The position numbers and the translations under genes were made by a program. Below, in pieces: positions 38,518 through 46,812 of a DNA stretch of 64,000 nt. The notes under the pieces were generated by a model. It searched no databases. It saw nothing but the letters and a program-made list of their open reading frames with translations, and was not told the DNA's origin. The stretch's first letter is position 1. Each line of letters starts with the position of its first letter. This DNA is from Paraescarpia echinospica. Taxonomy: Eukaryota; Annelida; Polychaeta; Sabellida; Siboglinidae. Location: assembly GCA_020002185.1 (NCBI GenBank), contig JAHLWY010000226.1, forward strand, positions 18,575 through 82,574, read 5' to 3'.

Positions 38518-39812
38518 TCAAAAGTCGTACACGACGTTCCGTTTCTTGTCGACTTCGAGCACCGTCTCGAACTCCCCGTACACGACGACGTTCACCGTCC
38601 GGGCGAGCGCGAGCGCGAAGTGGATGTCGGCGCGCTGGTTCCCCGTACGCACGACGTTGAAGTGTTCGCCGTCGCAGCAGTCGGGCGACAGGTCGAAGCC
38701 GAATATGGTGTAGCCGTTGCCGAACTCGCCGCGCGTCACGTCGAACCCCTCGTCCTCGTACGCCTTCCCCGTCGCGGCGAACAGGTTCATGTAGCTTCGG
38801 ATGTAGCGCCGATGCGCGAAGTCCGGCTGCAGCGGCTTGCTCGGCACCTGGCGTCCGTCGACGAAGAGGGCGAAGAAGTTTATGTCGTTGTGCTTTGCGT
38901 TGAACGGGTTTTTATCGTAGGCCCCGTTGTAGGCGTCGATCAGGCACATGAACACGCGTCTTGGGAGCGTGCCCAGATAGACGTTCTCGTGCGTGTGCGA
39001 CATCGTACCCTGCGATATCGAGAACACCTTGCAGTCGACGCGGCGCATCGGATACTTGGCCGTCCCGCGCGTCAGCGCCTTGATGTTGCCGAGCTGGACG
39101 GCCGGGTTCAACTTGACCTTGCGCGCCTGCAGGTAGGACTCCAGCAGAACGATCTTGAACCCCGGATCGACGACGTCGCCTATGAGGGCGAAGGCGTCCT
39201 TGCTTTGCACCAGTCGCATCTTCAGGTCGACGCCGTTCAACAGGCACCGGTTTTGCATGAGCACGTCGACGTGCAGGCGTCCTATCATGTCGAACTCGCG
39301 GCTATCGTGTATGAAATCGTGCCGATGCGCGTACCCGCCGTTGTTGTAGTTGGTCGACTCCATGCGCGCGGCGGTGTCCTTGCACCACAGGTCGGCCTCG
39401 AGCTGCGACTTTTTGGCGTCGGTCCCGTAACTGAGCAGGGTCTCGATGTAGGCCCGAAACGGGTACGTATTCGACGACGGCGTCACGAGCGTGCCGTTCA
39501 GCGTCACGTCGACCTGTCTGAACATCGAATGCAGGAAATTGTTGACGGGCGCCACGACGCTGTCGTTCGCGAGAGCGGTACCGTCCCCCTTCACCACCTT
39601 GGTGCGCACGTACAGTCTAACGGACGACAGGTCCAGATAGTCGTCTCCGGAGCCGGAATGAGAAACTTGATAGGGCCGCCAGCGTTGAGGGCCGTCAGCG
39701 GCTGGTGATCGATCCACTGACCGCTCTCGATGCTCGTCTGCGTCGTCGGAACGCTGAACAGGTCAAGTTCGGACTTTACGCCCTCGCACGACTGCCGATG
39801 CACGAACGCCAT
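38518..39812 (-). pseudogene. major capsid protein (double jelly roll), one frameshift (C)
   Basis: Start ATG 39812 (MAFVHRQSCEG). The frame continues to 'GGPIKFLIP' and then breaks at about 39659, where one G of a GGG run is missing. The remaining 390 or so codons are open to 38518: GSGDDYLDLSSVRLYV, NNFLHSMFRQVDVTLNGT, SSNTYPFRAY, GRLHVDVLMQNRCLLNGVDL, SHTHENVYLG, DINFFALFVDG, GYTIFGFDLSPD. It aligns throughout with B. It would form the hexon-like shell. One indel, which could be an assembly error, is the only defect seen. Confidence 0.9.
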
Positions 39813-40170
39813 CCTGCGGCACTGGGAAATACGTCTGCTTCTTTCGACGGCGCCTCCACTTACTGGCCGTCGCCGGCTTGCCGGTCGGCTTTATGTATCG
39901 TCGCTTTTTCGTAGGCGGCAGCGGGAGGGCATTCAGCAGCCCGACGAGAAGGCCGCCGAGGTAAAGCTCTTTACGTCCTCGCACGACTGCCGATGCACGA
40001 ACGCCATCCTACTACGCGGGAAATACGTCGTCGCTCGACGTCGGCCTCTTTCGACGGCGCCTCTTCTTACTGGCCGTCGCCGGCTTGCCGGGCGGCTTTA
40101 TGAGTCGTCGTCGCTTTTTCGTCGGCGGGGGACTATTCAACAGCCCGTAGAGAAGGTCGGCGCCCGCCTC
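39790..40170. repeat. 195-bp tandem duplication at pX-like/capsid junction
   Basis: The unit holding the pX-like C-terminus (GKPATASK..RRRRK) and the capsid start (MAFVHRQSCE) occurs twice with a 195-bp period, at about 39803 and 39998. The outer capsid start leads only into the second pX-like tail, so it is a dead start. Confidence 0.85.
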
Positions 40171-40421
40171 CTTCGCGCGCCTCTTTACGCCTGTTTCAGA
40201 TTGCCGCCGGCGACGACGTCCTGCGCCACGCGCACGCCCGTCTTGAGCGCGCGCTTTCCCAGCGCCACGGCCCCTCTCTAGATGAGCGGCATGGCGCTTC
40301 GAAACAGGATGCCGAAGAGATTACCCAGTCCGTGCCCCCGCTGCGATCGGGCGCCGACGAACACCGGCAGGCCGCCGCCGACCTGCCGCGTGTAGTAGTC
40401 CACATACACGTTTCGCGTCAT
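40010..40421 (-). pseudogene. pX-like small basic virion protein (C), in-frame stops
   Basis: ATG 40421 (MTRNVYVDYYTRQVGGGLPV), 'RSQRGHGLGNLFGILFRSAM', then a TAG at 40278-40280 where B has Lys, helical 'GAVALGKRALKTGV', another stop at about 40180, and a basic tail. The start overlaps the penton stop (TGACG/ATGACG), so it was part of the late transcript. In family terms it is a small DNA- or membrane-binding virion protein. Confidence 0.65.
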
Positions 40422-40423
40422 CG

Positions 40424-41268
40424 TCAGAACAGTTTCGACTTGCGGCGTCTGACGTGAAGCGTCGTCACGACTTTTCCGTGCTCGAATGGTATCGACTGAC
40501 CGAGGTCGTCTCTTATATCTATCTCGATCGAAGCGAATTGGCGACGCAGGAGCGGCGCGTATTGGACGCGGTCGAAGATGTTCGATACGATGCTGCCGTT
40601 CGAACCGTAGGCGGGCAAGGATCGGATGAGGGGGGCGAATACGTCGCCGACGATGCGCGACTCCACGATGTCCGTGTACAAGAACAGGGTGTGTCTACGC
40701 CGCCGTTCAGGTCCACCGGGTGGGACGCCTCGAACTCGAACAGGTACCCCGGGGGCAGGCCGCCGCCGTCCGCGGGCAACCCGTAACTCGCGATATAGTT
40801 CGACTCGAAGCCTAGTATCTGTTTCAGGCGCCCGTCCCTCGGCATTTTAATTTCGACGCCCGGCGATAGACGCAACGTCATCCGATTAGAGACGGCGCTG
40901 TACTATATGCGCACCTTGACCGTGTCGGTGCTCAGTTTCTTCAACGCCGCGTTGATTTTGTGCATCAGCTCGAAGGCGCTGTTGTAAAAGCCGTGCGGAA
41001 TGTTGCCCTGTCGGGCAATTTTGCCCCCGGACTCGGTGGTGAAAACGCCCACCTCCACCATCTCGCACGCCACGAAGAAGTAGGAGTCCGCCGGCTTCAC
41101 ATTGTACCAGCTATGCGTGTACTGTAGCGACACCAGCCCGCATTCCCACTGCCCCGACAGGTCGACGCGCTGCGACGGATTCGTCGTGTAGTGTGTCAAC
41201 GTGTTTTCGGGGTGCGCCTTCATAGACGCGTTGCTCGGCAACGTCACGTAAAAGTCAGACGATGCCAT
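40424..41268 (-). pseudogene. penton-like minor capsid protein (C), broken
   Basis: Starts near 41268 (MASSDFYVTLPSNASM) with NTLTHYTTNPSQRVDLSGQW and QYTHSWYNV. A TAG at 40903-40905 stands where B has Ser; the same frame continues from 40902 ('MTLRLSPGVEIKMP'). A one-base shift near 40690 moves the end, 'YTDIVESRIVGD', 'QFASIEIDIRDD', 'VTTLHVRRRK', to a third frame ending at 40424. It would form the capsid vertex. The B copy is broken at different sites. Confidence 0.85.
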
Positions 41269-41503
41269 CGCGTCTCAAAGACGGACTCGACAGTAGGTAG
41301 CCGAGGCAACTACTCAGCAGCGCCGTCCACAGGTTGGAGTCGCCCGTGCCGCGCGTTAGATTGTATATACTGACGACGATCACCGTGTACAGGACGACGA
41401 TCTGGCACAGGAAGACGATCTCGGCCTTAGGGCATTCGTTGCCGCAGAGACGCCACGGAACACTCGTGACGGAGGAGGCGTCGACGGCATCGGGCGCACC
41501 CAC
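41255..41503 (-). CDS. small membrane protein (C)
   Basis: The frame includes one transmembrane segment (EIVFLCQIVVLYTVIVVSIY) then NLWTALLSSCLGYLLSSPS, matching the B pieces. No ATG is found in frame before the hydrophobic part; the open frame begins after a TAA near 41515 and the first usable codon is GTG 41503. The true start may be lost or upstream in a shifted frame. It ends inside the penton start, as in B. Role unknown. Confidence 0.55.
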   Translation of the reverse strand: MGAPDAVDASSVTSVPWRLCGNECPKAEIVFLCQIVVLYTVIVVSIYNLTRGTGDSNLWTALLSSCLGYLLSSPSLRRDGIV

Positions 41504-42018
41504 AGAGACGCATTAATCGTCGGCGGGTGCTTCGACAAATGCGCTTGAGTCGACGGCGGTGTTCGGCGGTTGCATTGGCTGCTGCTGCTGCTGCTGCTGC
41601 TGTCGTCTCGGCCGTACACATCGCGCGACTGCCTTCCGACGCTACAGCGTCGTTCCTTTATCGCGCAGGCACACCATAGAGCGAGTTCGTCGACGGGCGT
41701 GGGGACGTCGGGTGGCGGTGGTGGCGCGAACTTGGCGCGGCCCTCTTCTCATCTGCAGTCTACTAATACAGCACGGTCCCCTTATAAAAAACGAAAAGCC
41801 GTTGCACAGTCCCGCCTCGTGGAGCCGCCAGCACCCCGCGTGGCGCATCCAACGCGTCGTCGTCATCCCTTATAGGTCACGCAGATAAATCATAGAGCGA
41901 GTTCGCCGACGTTGCGGTCGACGTCGATAGCATCGGTCGCAGCGACAACGGTAGCGGCGGCGGATGTAGGAAGAAAGTCTCCAGCGCTCTGCGTATTCCG
42001 TCCAACAACGCGTCGCCA
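41504..42018. repeat. microsatellite and partial duplications between integrase and membrane gene
   Basis: A (CTG)n run at about 41579-41605. The words CATAGAGCGAGTTCGTCGAC (about 41678) and ACATAGAGCGAGTTCGCCG-like (about 41893), and CCTTATAGGTCACG (about 41868) and CCTTATAGGCCACGAG (about 42024), show that the integrase 3' end has been duplicated with a 160-220 bp spacing. No gene of its own. Confidence 0.6.
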
Positions 42019-43134
42019 TCAGCCCTTATAGGCCACGAGTTCCTTGGCGTTGATCCAGCTATTGAACGAGGCCGGATAGCCGAACCATTTGACGAGCGCC
42101 TCTTCGCCCTTACCGCGTCGTCGACGACGTCTCTGTAGAACGGCTTCCACCCGATATAGTTTGTCCTTCGCAACGATCACTTTTTGTAGCTCCGGCACGT
42201 ACAAGGTACCGTCCAGTATCGTGCCGGCGTCGTCCATCAGTCGGTAAACAGGAGGGTCGGTCGGGTGCAAATCTACGACGGTGAAGAGCTCTTCGCTCCA
42301 GTTAGCCATGTACCCCTTCTTGAAACGTCCCTTTGCCTTGCTGATGCGTACGCGATCCCCCGCTCGCAATTTCGGCTTGCTTTTGTTTTTTTGACACCCT
42401 CTGCCGCCGTACAGCCGCTGCCATACGCTCTCCTGATTCGACGCGTCGACGCTCGCCGGTGTCTTACCGATGCTTCGATGGTAGGCGTTGTTGTACGACC
42501 GCACGAAGTCCTGCAACGGCTCCACGAACCTCAGCGTCTGATGCTTCGTGAAGTACCTCCACATGCGCGTCTTCAGCGTACGATTGAATCGCTCCACGTC
42601 GCTCGCCTTGGTCTCCTCGTTGTGCGTCACGAAATGGTGGACGTCGCGCGCCTTCAAAAGCGTCTGAAGGGGCCTGTTGAGAAACTACGTCCCCTTGTCG
42701 GTCTGCAGGACGTGCGGCGGCGACGACAGCAGTCCCTCGAAGGCCGCGACGAGCGCCGGACCGGATTTGCTCTTCAACGGAACGCACCACGCCCGCTTCG
42801 AGAAGACGTCGATGACCGTCAATAGGAACGCTATGCCGTCGTTGTGCTTTTTTAGTTTAGCCACGTCGACGAGATCGGCTTGCCACTGCTGGTTTCGACC
42901 GCCCACGATAACGCGACGTCGTTTAAAACGGCGCCTAACCGGCTTGTGAAGCGTATGGGCGTCCTGCTCCGCAAGCCACCGCCCGACGATCGGCTTGGGC
43001 ACCGCGAACGCCCGGTGCAACGCGTCGACGCCGCCATAACTGCCTGCCCGTTTCGGGTCGAAGTAGGCGCGCTTCAGTCGGCCGTCGCGTTGTTAGCGCT
43101 TTCGTTGCGCACCATGAGTCCGCCGGGGCACCAT
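42019..43134 (-). pseudogene. DDE integrase with chromodomain (C), two in-frame stops
   Basis: ATG 43134. TAA at 43093-43095 (codon 14) and TAG at 42685-42687, where B has Glu next to the second catalytic Asp (LQTDKGT). Otherwise one frame: 'YFDPKRAGSYGGVDALH', first Asp in WQADLVDVAKL, Glu in VERFNRTLK, a basic linker and a chromodomain (YRVEAVLQRRRRR, LVKWFGYPASFNSW). A retroviral-type integrase; the 6-bp target duplication around C is the product expected of this enzyme. Confidence 0.88.
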
Positions 43135-43267
43135 CGCCATGGATCGTGCGGCGCCGACGACGACGATACGGCGAACAAGAGTGCGGCGACGATGACCGCC
43201 GCGATTACGACGGCAACGACGACGACGAGTACTGATCTTCGGGCGGGGGGCATCCTCTACGGGGGCG

Positions 43268-43936
43268 CTAAAAGCTGGACCACGGCATGCGCTCGACGGA
43301 CCGAGTGCGCCCCTTTCGCTTCTGCGCGCGCTGTATATACGCCCGACGCTGGGGGTTGCCGACGAGCTCCATAGGCACGTTCAGCCGCTTTATATGATCG
43401 CCGAACACTTCCCAGCGAACCGGCGCGGGGGACCTCTTCCTCTTTCGCATGAGATCGTTCACGAGATCTACCATATTGCTTCCGGCGATAGGCGTACCGT
43501 CGTACACGAGCTCCGCTCAATCGTTCCAGCGAATCAGCGGGTCGGCTTTCAGTCGCGCCAACAGGAGGCGGGCCTTTTCTTTCAGCACTTTCGGTACGCT
43601 CTTCACGACCTCGCTCTCCATCTCCCCCGGTAATTGATCGGGCGAAGGCGGCGGCGGCTGATCGGACGACGACGACGACGACTCGTTCTTCAGTACGGAC
43701 ACGCGCATCGGCTGCTGCGCGCGAGACGCCTCCATGGCGTTGTAACGACTCAGCAGTTGATTGTACGCCGCCACCTTTTCGCCTTCGGATAAATCTGCAC
43801 GCTCGAGAACGGCTTTCATGTCGTTGTCCAGGTTACTCATCACACGCGACGTGGTCGTGGTCGGTTGCGATAGTAACGGAAGTAGACGCTCCACCAACCG
43901 GGGGTCTACCAGCGCCATCTTCTTCGCGTGCTGCAT
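43268..43936 (-). pseudogene. VDPR-family Polinton protein (C), one nonsense codon
   Basis: ATG 43936 (MQHAKKMALVDPRLVERL). Landmarks as in A and B: LSEGEKVAAYNQLLSRYN, SVPKVLKEKARLLLARLK, GSNMVDLVNDLMRKRK, NVPMELVGNPQR. A TGA at 43517-43519 replaces the Arg codon of RWNDRG (CGA in A). The rest stays in frame to 43268. A polyserine run (GAC/GTC microsatellite) occupies the middle. Its start overlaps the end of the small basic gene. Confidence 0.72.
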
Positions 43937-44280
43937 GAACCGATAGCCTGCCTGAGGAGGGGCAGAAAGGTGCTCGCCAACGGCGCCAGCAGCGCCGTCA
44001 GAAACGCGCCTGAACCCGTCTGCAGGACGGCCCTCTTCCGTTTGATGGGTACTTTTTTCGACGCTAACTTGCGCAAATTGTTCCTGTACTTTATCAGCAC
44101 TTTTCGGTTGTTAGGCGTCAATTTCACGTTCCCTCGCAGAATGTTATACGCGCAGTCGGCCAGACTGCAGATGAGGTCGGCGTCCGCGTGGGCGATTACC
44201 GCCTTTCTCAGATTCGTATTCCGCTGGTAGCGACGCAACAGCTGCAGGGCAAGGATGTGCCTCTTCACGCGATCTGTCAT
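43906..44280 (-). CDS. small basic/hydrophobic protein (C)
   Basis: 124 residues, intact (MTDRVKRHILALQLLRRYQR). N-terminal helical region with two Cys (LICSLADCAYNIL), basic middle (IKYRNNLRKLASKKVPIKRK) and hydrophobic tail (GAFLTALLAPLASTFLPLL) with a short basic extension that A lacks. Overlaps the VDPR start by 31 bases in another frame. Likely virion-associated by position; unproven. Confidence 0.68.
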   Translation of the reverse strand: MTDRVKRHILALQLLRRYQRNTNLRKAVIAHADADLICSLADCAYNILRGNVKLTPNNRKVLIKYRNNLRKLASKKVPIKRKRAVLQTGSGAFLTALLAPLASTFLPLLRQAIGSCSTRRRWRW

Positions 44281-44319
44281 CCTGTCGAATGACGGCGGCC
44301 GCGGCGCGCCCCGCCTTTT

Positions 44320-44943
44320 TTATAGTCTCGTCGGCACATAGATGTACTGAATGGGGTCGTCGGGAAAAATTTCCGTACGCAGGCGCATGGTTTCCGGCGT
44401 TTCCTGTTTCATATCCACCAGGAGGTAACCGTAGGCGGCCGACGTGGCATCTTTGTACACCTCCACCATGTATTTGATACTACCCGGGTACATCTGTTTC
44501 GACAGGTGACCTACTTGTCCAGCGTCCCGGGGACTCTTGAAGAGGACCATATACTGCGCGTTTAAGCTGATTGTGCGATTTTCTTTCCCTTTCGGAAAGA
44601 GATTCTGCAAAAGCTGTACGACGGACGCGTTGCAGTGGTGACTTTTTTTAGTAAACAAAGTCGTGACGCTACTATTGGTCTCCGACATAAGGTAATCGAG
44701 CACTAGAAGCGTCCTCGTTTTGGTGTCCAGAAGCGACGGATCCGGCAAACCGTCTACAAATTCTACGCCGGCCATAGAGTCGTAAGCGGTCTGCCACTGG
44801 CCGTAACACCACAGAATTTTCTCCGGTGGCGGCGAAATCATACACGAAGCAAACTTTAACAGGCGTACAATGAAAGTAGTCTTCCCGCACCCCGTAGGGC
44901 CGGACACTATACACGTAAAAGGGTGCTTCCACTTTCCGTCCAT
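44320..44943 (-). CDS. packaging ATPase, FtsK/HerA type (C)
   Basis: Starts at ATG 44943 (MDGKWKHPFTCIVSGPTGCG), about 207 residues, intact. Full Walker A GPTGCGKT; Walker B reads LLVLDYLM, with Tyr in place of the second acidic residue found in A and B (LDDLM, IDDLM), which may weaken catalysis. 'KKSHHCNASVVQLLQNLFPK', 'NAQYMVLFKSPRD' and 'KQMYPG' complete the family pattern. It would package element DNA. Confidence 0.88.
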   Translation of the reverse strand: MDGKWKHPFTCIVSGPTGCGKTTFIVRLLKFASCMISPPPEKILWCYGQWQTAYDSMAGVEFVDGLPDPSLLDTKTRTLLVLDYLMSETNSSVTTLFTKKSHHCNASVVQLLQNLFPKGKENRTISLNAQYMVLFKSPRDAGQVGHLSKQMYPGSIKYMVEVYKDATSAAYGYLLVDMKQETPETMRLRTEIFPDDPIQYIYVPTRL

Positions 44944-44990
44944 AGCGACAACTGGTGCGCTGACAACGTTACGATCGCCTATATGCACCG

Positions 44991-45165
44991 CCATCAACAA
45001 TTCGCCGAGCTTGATCTGACCGTCTTCATAGCCGAAGGTGCAGCCTCACCCCCCAAAAGGCCTCTTTCGACGGTACACGCACGACGCACCTCCATCAACA
45101 ATTCGCCGATACTGTTCTGACCGTCTTTATACCCGCAGGCGCAACTCCAAAAGGCCTCTTTCGAC
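44991..45165. repeat. 101-bp duplication of the NADAR gene end
   Basis: CATCAACAATTCGCCGA at 44992 and 45093, with CTGACCGTCTT and CCAAAAGGCCTCTTTCGACG following each. The extra copy gives the C protein a longer, altered C-terminus. Confidence 0.8.
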
Positions 45166-45518
45166 GGTATCCACGCCACCAATTCGCCGTTACCGGAAGC
45201 CAATAGGGCGTCTCGCATCCTTTTCGACACGACGAACTTACTCATCAGAAGGCTCCTCATACACTCGACTCTAACGGCCTCCCATTCGGCACGCGTTCTC
45301 GTTTTCACGATACGGGCACCTCGTCGCTTCGCCATATACCCCGAACACGCCGCTTTGATGTACTGTGCACTGTCTTCGTCCGCGTGAAACATCGCTTTTC
45401 TATACTGGTAAGCGTGCTCGGCGGATCTGAAATTCTGTCCGTACGACGCAACTCTACACGGATAGTAATTCGACAGGTACGTCATGAACTCCCCGAACGT
45501 AATACGCGTCGACGACAT
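44994..45518 (-). CDS. NADAR-domain protein (C)
   Basis: From ATG 45518 (MSSTRITFGEFMTYLSNYYP), about 174 residues, the only unbroken NADAR copy here. Motifs: YLSNYYPC, FRSAEHAYQYRKAMF, AWIPSKEAFWSCACGYKDGQ and 'SIGELLMEVRR'. The NADAR (YbiA) fold in bacteria handles ADP-ribose derivatives and reverses guanine ADP-ribosylation. In a Polinton it might repair or protect the element's DNA, or act against a host ADP-ribosylation response (inference). The last 25 residues come from the adjacent 101-bp duplication and are probably not part of the ancestral domain. Confidence 0.78.
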   Translation of the reverse strand: MSSTRITFGEFMTYLSNYYPCRVASYGQNFRSAEHAYQYRKAMFHADEDSAQYIKAACSGYMAKRRGARIVKTRTRAEWEAVRVECMRSLLMSKFVVSKRMRDALLASGNGELVAWIPSKEAFWSCACGYKDGQNSIGELLMEVRRACTVERGLLGGEAAPSAMKTVRSSSANC

Positions 45519-45734
45519 ATCTTCACGAGGACACACTACTCACTATGGCGGCGCCTCACGCATAACCACTATATAACCACGCGCCTTTTTCAGTCACTAG
45601 GGGGACATGCTTCCTTTTTCAGTCACTAGATGGCAGCACACATTCTTAACCATTATATAATTTGAAGCGCACGTGACTCCGCATTATATATACACCACGT
45701 CATAAGCGCGTGACTCTGCATAACCATTACATAA
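45519..45734. promoter_or_regulatory. right subterminal region of C
   Basis: Several TATA-like words (ACTATATAACC at about 45569, ATTATATAA at about 45655, ATTATATATA at about 45684) and CACTAG-type motifs (CAGTCACTAGATGGCAGCAC at about 45622, CAGTCACTAGGGGG at about 45592) that resemble CTCF-like sites. It probably holds the NADAR promoter. Confidence 0.5.
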
Positions 45735-46015
45735 CCATTACTATTTTTAGTTATTGCTAGTGCTGCCCTCTAGTGAATGCGCTACTCATTTGTTACTAAT
45801 TAGTACTTAATTACCCTAATTATTTACCTAATTAGTACCTGATTAGTCACTAGATGTCGACACACTCTTTCTAAGGAAACCCATCAATCACTTTTTTTTT
45901 TTTTGACGTTTACTAAAACATTACTGCTAAAAAACGTAGGAATTCTACTTATAAAAAACGAAAAAGCCTTTGATCTGGGGTCATGACCGGTGTTGCCGAC
46001 AACCTACCTACTACT
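45735..46015 (-). repeat. Polinton C right TIR
   Basis: Complement of 27654-27938. Ends with CCTACCTACTACT at 46015, followed by the target copy AACGAC. Confidence 0.9.
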
Positions 46016-46021
46016 AACGAC
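46016..46021. other. target-site duplication of Polinton C, right copy
   Basis: AACGAC directly after the C terminus, identical to 27648-27653. On the minus strand both copies read as two Val codons in frame with the interrupted B gene. Confidence 0.9.
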
Positions 46022-46225
46022 GGCACATGCTATGTGATGGGCAATCGTCTTCTTCATTTCGGTCGCCGGAAACTCAAGCGTAAAGTTCGGACTAGTGGCG
46101 ACAGGAGCGGCAGTTGTCACATTGGTTGCGTGAGTAGAAATTGTGACATCGTCAGGAGCGGAAGTTGTCACATCGGCCGTGTCGGCGGAAGTTGTCACAT
46201 CGGCAGGGATGGCAGCAGAGAGAGT
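46016..46225 (-). pseudogene. split Cys/His protein of B, 5' part
   Basis: Alternative exon downstream of the RPA-like gene of B. The first base is 46225, after an acceptor GTTTCAG. The frame is Thr-rich (repeats of DVTTSA type, from 30-bp DNA repeats at 46090-46207) and then 'TEMKKTIAHHIACA'. It is cut at 46016 by Polinton C, beyond which it reads a few C-derived codons to a stop. The rest is at 27187-27647. It has no ATG of its own, which supports expression by splicing from the RPA-like leader. Confidence 0.6.
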
Positions 46226-46652
46226 CTGAAACTAGGTACGGAGCCTAGTGTATCACCTCCACGCGAGTGACGTTGAAGTTTGTGTAAGTATCTCGTCGAG
46301 TTTTCTTTATGGTGAGAGATACACGAGTTCCCGTCAGTGAATTCAGTTTGTAAGTCTGCATCGTTTCGTCCATAACAGCAAACGTCTCGGCATTCACGTC
46401 CAGGAGAACAGTCATATACTGGTCGAACAAAGTCAGCCATATAGATCGACCTGTCGCTGTCTCGACAAAGCACATGCGCACCGCGAAATGCATGTCAGAG
46501 GCAACGTAACCGTGTCGTTCGCATTGCAAATGTCCCCTATCGTCGACTATCATACGCTTCTGGCAGTATCTGCACCCGGTGTAGAAGGGAGTATGCTGGC
46601 GTACTTTGTCGACGAGGAGACCTCTGATCTTGATAATGGCGTCGGCGCTTAC
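46226..46652 (-). other. predicted alternative intron in RPA-like gene (B)
   Basis: GTAAGC donor at 46652-46647, acceptor TAGTTTCAG ending at 46226; 427 bases, phase 0. It removes the zinc ribbon and OB fold and joins the leader to the Cys/His protein frame. Same layout as 31143-31726 in C. Confidence 0.5.
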
Positions 46653-46812
46653 CGTTGCTTCTAGAGCTGAGATGTCCACGACGTCTGGTTCCGACGGCCC
46701 GGAAGGACGGTTGATCACCGGCACGATGGGTCGGCTCGTCGGCTCGTCGGCTCGTCGGCTCGTCACTCGAGTCTGCCGCATTGCGAGGTCGGTAGTAAGG
46801 TGTCTTCAACAT
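46245..46812 (-). pseudogene. RPA-C-like ssDNA-binding protein, right TIR copy (B)
   Basis: ATG 46812 (MLKTPYYRPRNAADSSDEPT). The leader runs into a GACGAGCC repeat with four units (about 46728-46760) that moves it out of frame with the main domain. The domain, read from 46781, has 'GCRYCQKRM' and 'CERHG' (CxxC, 13, CxxH) and the OB-fold part 'VRMCFVETATGRSIWLTLFD', to the stop at 46245. The donor at 46651-46652 (ACG|GTAAGC) lies at the codon that matches the C donor. Likely role: coating single-stranded replication intermediates. Confidence 0.65.

Larger units (their letters stand above)
27654..46015. mobile_element. Polinton C, complete boundaries, nested in B
   Basis: 18,362 bp bounded by inverted AGTAGTAGGTAGGTTGTCGG termini and by AACGAC on both sides. 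It carries a left-end spliced region, RPA-like gene, PolB, protease, capsid, pX-like, penton, membrane protein, integrase, VDPR, small basic protein, ATPase and NADAR. The boundaries are intact and the TIRs almost identical, which says it arrived recently. Yet PolB, capsid, penton, pX-like, integrase and VDPR frames all contain stops or shifts. It is GC-rich compared with B and the host DNA. It inserted into an exon of B. Confidence 0.93.

Noticed and set aside
38509..39708. A 399-codon plus-strand frame opposite the C capsid gene.
   Set aside because: A mirror of the capsid coding frame on the other strand, with no domain or homologous counterpart in B.
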